This document shows, one piece after another, positions 59,768 to 64,000 of a DNA stretch of 64,000 nt (the first letter of the stretch is position 1; every line of letters begins with the position of its first letter). The DNA is from CAYGVT01 sp964353355 (lineage in GTDB: Archaea; Thermoplasmatota; DTKX01; GCA-020343715), in assembly GCA_964353355.1 (NCBI GenBank), contig CAYGVT010000134.1, forward strand, positions 62,001-126,000, given 5' to 3'. The notes beneath the pieces are model-generated. The model was not told the DNA's origin and searched no databases. It saw only the letters and a list, made by a program, of their open reading frames with translations. The position numbers were made by a program, and so were the translations under genes.

Positions 59768-62700
59768 ATGACCTCTGGATATGAACCAGAGCAGGTCTTG
59801 GAGAAGCACGAGGGTGTAGGCATGGCAGAGCAATCCACGCTGACGCGCACGCCGAGAACTGGAGCCCGGGACGGGCGGCAGGCAATTGCGGTCCTGATGG
59901 TCGTCCTGACGATCGCCGCATCGCTGGCGCCCATGGCGACCGCCTTAGGCGGGAACCGCCAGGGACCACCGGCTCCTGACCTGAGGATACTCGACAGCAA
60001 CGTGAACGTGCAGCCCTCCGTGCTGGTCCAGGGCGTGCAGGTCCGCGTGAGCTTCGCCGTCGAGAACGTTGGCGAGCAGAACGCCTTCGACTTCGATGTG
60101 CTGCTCCAGGCGGACGGCGTGACGGTCGACAGCGCGTTGGACGTGGACCTGGGAATCAACGCCACGGCCTTCCTCGCCCTCAACTGGACGCCTGTTGGTG
60201 CGGGCGAGGTGACACTGAAGCTCGTGTCCTGGTTCGGTCTGGGCTCCCCCAAGCTCGACATGAACTGGGACAACAACAACTGGACGCGGACGGTCGACGT
60301 CCTCTCGCGGCCGGACGCGCAGGTCACATCCACCGACATCCTGATCCTGCTCAACAACGTGCCGAACCCCGAGTACATCCGCGACAGCGACACGCTCACC
60401 GTCAGGGTGACGGTCCGTAACCTCGGCACCGCCAACGTCGACTCGTGCAACGTCTCGCTCTGGGAGACCCAGGGCCTCGGGGGCCCCAGGTTCATCGGCG
60501 TGAAGCCCGGCGGCCTCATCAACGGGACCTCCTACGCGATACTGACGTTCGACTGGGACACCACCAACTGGGCGGGCAAGCGCACCCTCGTCGTGAACGT
60601 CACGGACGTCATGCCCCGCGAGACCAACTTCGTCAACAACAGGGCGGGCAAGGGCGTGAAGATCCACACCAAGGAGGACCTCGTGTTCGATCTGAGCGAC
60701 AAGGAGACCGTGACCTCGGCCTACAAGGTCAACTTCTTCATCCAAATTGAGGACAACGCCGTGCTCACCATAGAGGAGAGCGGCAACATGTCCATCCTGC
60801 AGGAGTTCGACGACCAGTACGACATCGTCCTCCTTGGCCGCGGCTCCCTCGTAATCGACGGCGGCATCCTCGCATCGAACAGGAACTGCACCATCTTCCT
60901 GCACGACCAGTCCAGCCTGGTCGTGAGGGGGCAGGGCAGCACGAACCTGCGCATCGTCTCGGACGGCACCGCGACGGTTGTCCTGGAGGACAGCAACGTC
61001 ACGTCGCCCGGCATCGAGATGTCCGGCGGCTCCCTGGCGGTCAGGGGCTCTAGGGTCGTGGCCGAGAGGATGGTCCTATCTGGCACAACGCTGGACGCGA
61101 GCGACTCGGAGCTCGAGCTCCACGAGCAGCTCGTCATCGACGCCAGGACCACCACCATCAGGGACACCCGCTTGATCGTGCGCAGGGTCTTCGGCGACTT
61201 CTCCGAGGCGGTCATCCACTACCCCGTGCTGGAGTTCTACGACCCCGACACGCGGCGCGTCGATGGCCTGCCCCCAGCGCTCGTGGCGACATCCGGCGCG
61301 ACCGTGGACCTCATCAACGTCAGCGTCGACTCGACCGTCTACACGACGGGCGACGGGCTCGAGTACTGGACCGAGGTCCGCGTCGCCGCGACGGGCTCCC
61401 TGTCGATCATCTACATCCACCGCTACTTGACCGTGAGGGTCGTCGAGTGGTCTGGCAAGGTCGTGCCGGGCGCGCACGTCCAGGTGCTCGACTACTTCCA
61501 AGACATCGTCAAGGCCGAGGGCGACGTGGACGACCAGGGCGTCGTCAGGCTCGAGGTCGTGACCGACTACATCAGAGAGTCCCTGAGCCCGTTCGTCGGC
61601 AACCTCCGCGTCCACGCCGAGCTTGGCACGCAGCTGTCGGAGTACGTGCGCATCTCCCACTACAAGTACCCGCTGATGGCGACCCTGTACAACGACTACC
61701 AGCTCACCATGGTGCTCCCGCCCAGCGGCTCGCCGGACCCCGACCCGCGCACGCTCGACATCAAAGTCGACCGTGCCCTCTCTGGCAACATCGACCGCAA
61801 CATCGTCATCGACAACGCGGTCGTGACCGTAAAGGACGCCTCGCTGCTGCTCGAGCAGGAGTTCGCGTTCCAGTGGTACGTGTGGGTGAAGGGGGCGCGC
61901 GGAGCCCTGGTCATCGACGACGCGACCTTCAGCAGCACGTTCACCTTCGTCTGTTTCCTCGAGGACAACGCCCGTCTCGTCATCAAGGGCGGCTCCGAGG
62001 CCCTCAACATCAGGGTCGTGGCCTTCGAGCAGTCCACGGTCATCGTCGACGGCAGCGACTTCACCGGCGACCTCTACGCGACGTGCCAGGAGGTCCTGCT
62101 CAACGCCTCGAGGCTCAACTTGATAGACACGCACATAGACGTCACCAAGGCGACCATCAACGCCGCGCTGTGGGCCGAGCAGGGCCTCACGGTCAAGGCC
62201 CACTCGCTCGATATGAAGGGGGCCGATGTGACGAACGCCTACACGGTCAGCCGCAGTGTCGGCGTGAGCACCCTCCGGTCGCTCGTGTCGGTCTACGGCT
62301 GGCAGAAGCTCGACGACCCCCAGGTCACGGGCAACCTCAGCTGGTTCAAGGAATTCTCGAGGGGCGTCAACATCTCGTTGGAGGCCGACCTGCTCAACAT
62401 CGTGGACTCCTTCATCTACGCGGACGAGGTCAGCATCGTCGTCGAGCGCAACCCCAACGCCAACCAGACCCGGGTGACCGGCAGCTGGGTCGGCGCCGGT
62501 AGCCTCTGGTTCGTCGCCGACGACCTGCGCGCCGAGAAGACGAGCTTCAACCGCCCGCTCGACGACCTCGACCTGAGGGACCGCGCCTGGCTCTACAGCG
62601 TCGAGATGCCATCGGTGGTGTGCCGCGACAACGCCACCGCCGAGAGGTACTGGTACTTGACCGTCCACGCCGTGGACGGCGCAGGCTCCGACCGCAGCGG

Positions 62701-64000
62701 CGCGCTGCTGGAGCTCATTTCCACCGAGACCAACAGGTCCCTCGGCGGCAGCGTGCGCACGGACACCTTCGGACGCGCCACAGTGGCCATCCTGGCGAAC
62801 ACGACGGACAGGACGGGGGACTACTTCGTCGGCTCCGTCATGTTCCGCCTGAAGTACGACCAGAAGCAGTACGCGGTCGCACCGGCCTACACGCCCTGGG
62901 TGCGCGTGGCCATGAAGGCGGACCTCTTCCGCGAGATGGCGTTCGCCGAGACCATCGACAGCCCCAAGAAGGACATCTCCTACCTCGTGTTCGAGCGCAT
63001 CGACCTAGGCCCCGTCCAGGACCTCAGGTACTACTGGTCGACCTTCCCAGGGAGCGTGACGCAGGACAACGAGAGGATCAATCCCGAGGCCTGGGAGTAC
63101 TACAACACGACCCACCCGGAGAGCATGTGGACGGACAGGATGCGCTACTGGGAGGTCGTCAAGGGCGAGTCGGCCACCATCGGGCTGATGGCGGTCGAGC
63201 TCATCAACAACATCTGGGAGCCCCTCGACACGGGCAGCATCAGGTTCTACATTGTGAACTCGACGGTCGTCGGCCAGAACCCCAGCGCGTACACGCCCAA
63301 CCCCGCTGACGCTCACAGGAACTACAACGGCAAAACGCTGGACAGGTCGGTGTGGCCCAGCGAGAGCGGCTACTGCGAGACCGTCATGGAGTTCCCCGAC
63401 TCCACCGGGAGCTACTGGTTGTTCGTCGAGGTCGAGGGTGGCGTCTACGACCCCACCCCCCAGCTCATGAGGAACTACACATGGGCGATGCTGGTCGTTG
63501 ACCCCAGGAACATCGAGGTCGTCGCCGTCGTCGAGCCAAGGCTCGTCGAGGTCGGCGACACGATCACCATCAGCGGCACGGTGCGTTACGCCTCCGATGC
63601 CACTGGCGTGAACGGCTCGGAGGTCACCATCTTCGGCCAGCGGATAACACAGCAGAGGCTCGTGTCCCGCCTGGACGGCTCGTTCAGCATCGTGATGCAG
63701 GCCCCGCTCATCCCCGCGGACAGGTACACGATCACGGTCCTGGCGGTCGACACGCTCACCGAGAACAACGCCACCATCGTGCTGGACTACACCGTCGTGG
63801 TGCCGGTCGAGCCCCCGCAGGAGGACAATACCAACTGGCTCGCGCTCTACATCGTCATCATCATCGTCGTGCTCGCGGCCGCCATCGGCGGCGGAGCGAT
63901 GCTCTTCCTGCGCCGGCAGTGGGGCAAGCTCGTCGAGTGCGGTGAGTGCGGCGCGTTCATCCCCGCGAACACCGCCAAGTGCCCCAAGTGCGGCGTGGAG
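59768..64000 (+). CDS. Partial surface protein: CARDB-like domains, beta-rich body, transmembrane helix, zinc ribbon
   Basis: At least 1,411 residues, open at the window end. The signal-anchor is at about 41-60. Two CARDB-like domains follow (about 65-165 and 170-285, with 'V.v.V.N.G...' strands and 'DW..tNW' loops). The long beta-rich body has repeated 'LvI.ggs' and 'iDda.v.v.das' strands, like short beta-helix or solenoid blocks, interrupted by carboxypeptidase-regulatory-like modules such as V-V-P-G-A-H-V-Q-V-L-D. A late Ig-like domain (about 1250-1340, 'gdtitIsGtv') precedes a transmembrane helix (about 1356-1380). A cytoplasmic zinc ribbon C-x2-C-x10-C-x2-C is the last thing seen. The alternative start is the ATG at 59822. 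Confidence 0.75.
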   Translation, partial: MTSGYEPEQVLEKHEGVGMAEQSTLTRTPRTGARDGRQAIAVLMVVLTIAASLAPMATALGGNRQGPPAPDLRILDSNVNVQPSVLVQGVQVRVSFAVENVGEQNAFDFDVLLQADGVTVDSALDVDLGINATAFLALNWTPVGAGEVTLKLVSWFGLGSPKLDMNWDNNNWTRTVDVLSRPDAQVTSTDILILLNNVPNPEYIRDSDTLTVRVTVRNLGTANVDSCNVSLWETQGLGGPRFIGVKPGGLINGTSYAILTFDWDTTNWAGKRTLVVNVTDVMPRETNFVNNRAGKGVKIHTKEDLVFDLSDKETVTSAYKVNFFIQIEDNAVLTIEESGNMSILQEFDDQYDIVLLGRGSLVIDGGILASNRNCTIFLHDQSSLVVRGQGSTNLRIVSDGTATVVLEDSNVTSPGIEMSGGSLAVRGSRVVAERMVLSGTTLDASDSELELHEQLVIDARTTTIRDTRLIVRRVFGDFSEAVIHYPVLEFYDPDTRRVDGLPPALVATSGATVDLINVSVDSTVYTTGDGLEYWTEVRVAATGSLSIIYIHRYLTVRVVEWSGKVVPGAHVQVLDYFQDIVKAEGDVDDQGVVRLEVVTDYIRESLSPFVGNLRVHAELGTQLSEYVRISHYKYPLMATLYNDYQLTMVLPPSGSPDPDPRTLDIKVDRALSGNIDRNIVIDNAVVTVKDASLLLEQEFAFQWYVWVKGARGALVIDDATFSSTFTFVCFLEDNARLVIKGGSEALNIRVVAFEQSTVIVDGSDFTGDLYATCQEVLLNASRLNLIDTHIDVTKATINAALWAEQGLTVKAHSLDMKGADVTNAYTVSRSVGVSTLRSLVSVYGWQKLDDPQVTGNLSWFKEFSRGVNISLEADLLNIVDSFIYADEVSIVVERNPNANQTRVTGSWVGAGSLWFVADDLRAEKTSFNRPLDDLDLRDRAWLYSVEMPSVVCRDNATAERYWYLTVHAVDGAGSDRSGALLELISTETNRSLGGSVRTDTFGRATVAILANTTDRTGDYFVGSVMFRLKYDQKQYAVAPAYTPWVRVAMKADLFREMAFAETIDSPKKDISYLVFERIDLGPVQDLRYYWSTFPGSVTQDNERINPEAWEYYNTTHPESMWTDRMRYWEVVKGESATIGLMAVELINNIWEPLDTGSIRFYIVNSTVVGQNPSAYTPNPADAHRNYNGKTLDRSVWPSESGYCETVMEFPDSTGSYWLFVEVEGGVYDPTPQLMRNYTWAMLVVDPRNIEVVAVVEPRLVEVGDTITISGTVRYASDATGVNGSEVTIFGQRITQQRLVSRLDGSFSIVMQAPLIPADRYTITVLAVDTLTENNATIVLDYTVVVPVEPPQEDNTNWLALYIVIIIVVLAAAIGGGAMLFLRRQWGKLVECGECGAFIPANTAKCPKCGVE

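Overview
The window is GC-rich archaeal DNA. The block 53.3-59.5 kb carries tandem FtsZ paralogues, SecE, Spt5 (archaeal NusG), and ribosomal proteins L11, L1, L10 (P0) and P1-type L12, in the order usual for Euryarchaeota. Many genes have a TATA-like box 25-35 nt upstream of the start and little or no leader. A Thermoplasmatota-like lineage would fit the many giant parallel beta-helix surface proteins, but that is inference; no 16S rRNA or tRNA gene was seen to settle it.

Layout. 0-0.6 kb: a HIT-like protein. 0.9-5.8 kb: a polyhydroxyalkanoate (PHA) locus on the + strand, with a PhaB-type reductase behind a structured leader, a W-repeat phasin-like protein, PhaE, PhaC with an unusual C-terminal helix-hairpin-helix domain, and an enoyl-CoA hydratase. 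6.0-9.6 kb: an archaeal protein of unknown function followed by a 730-residue protein that reads as a long prokaryotic Argonaute with a degenerate PIWI active site. 9.6-10.4 kb: a convergent two-helix membrane protein. 10.6-41.1 kb: six giant co-directional genes (1,429-2,172 residues) on the minus strand, mostly joined by ATGA or abutting stop/start junctions. All share the plan signal sequence, parallel beta-helix, short linker module, Ig-like repeats, transmembrane anchor, cytoplasmic tail. The last has a tail of about 600 residues, rich in Pro and Ala and carrying a zinc ribbon.

41.3-44.2 kb: a sulfur-trafficking cluster (IscS, IscU, DsrH, DsrE and DsrF-like proteins). 44.4 kb: a small helical protein. 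45.1-51.6 kb: two tandem FG-GAP/cadherin-like surface proteins whose codon usage is visibly more AT-rich than that of their neighbours. 51.7-53.0 kb: an MFS transporter. 53.3-59.5 kb: the ftsZ-ftsZ-secE-spt5-rpl11-rpl1-rpl10-rpl12 block. 59.8-64.0 kb: a surface protein running off the window, with CARDB-like domains, a transmembrane helix and a cytoplasmic zinc ribbon of the same spacing as that in the beta-helix operon.

The two observations most worth following are the divergent, probably catalytically dead Argonaute with its upstream neighbour, and the surface-protein operon that ends in a cytoplasmic zinc-ribbon protein.
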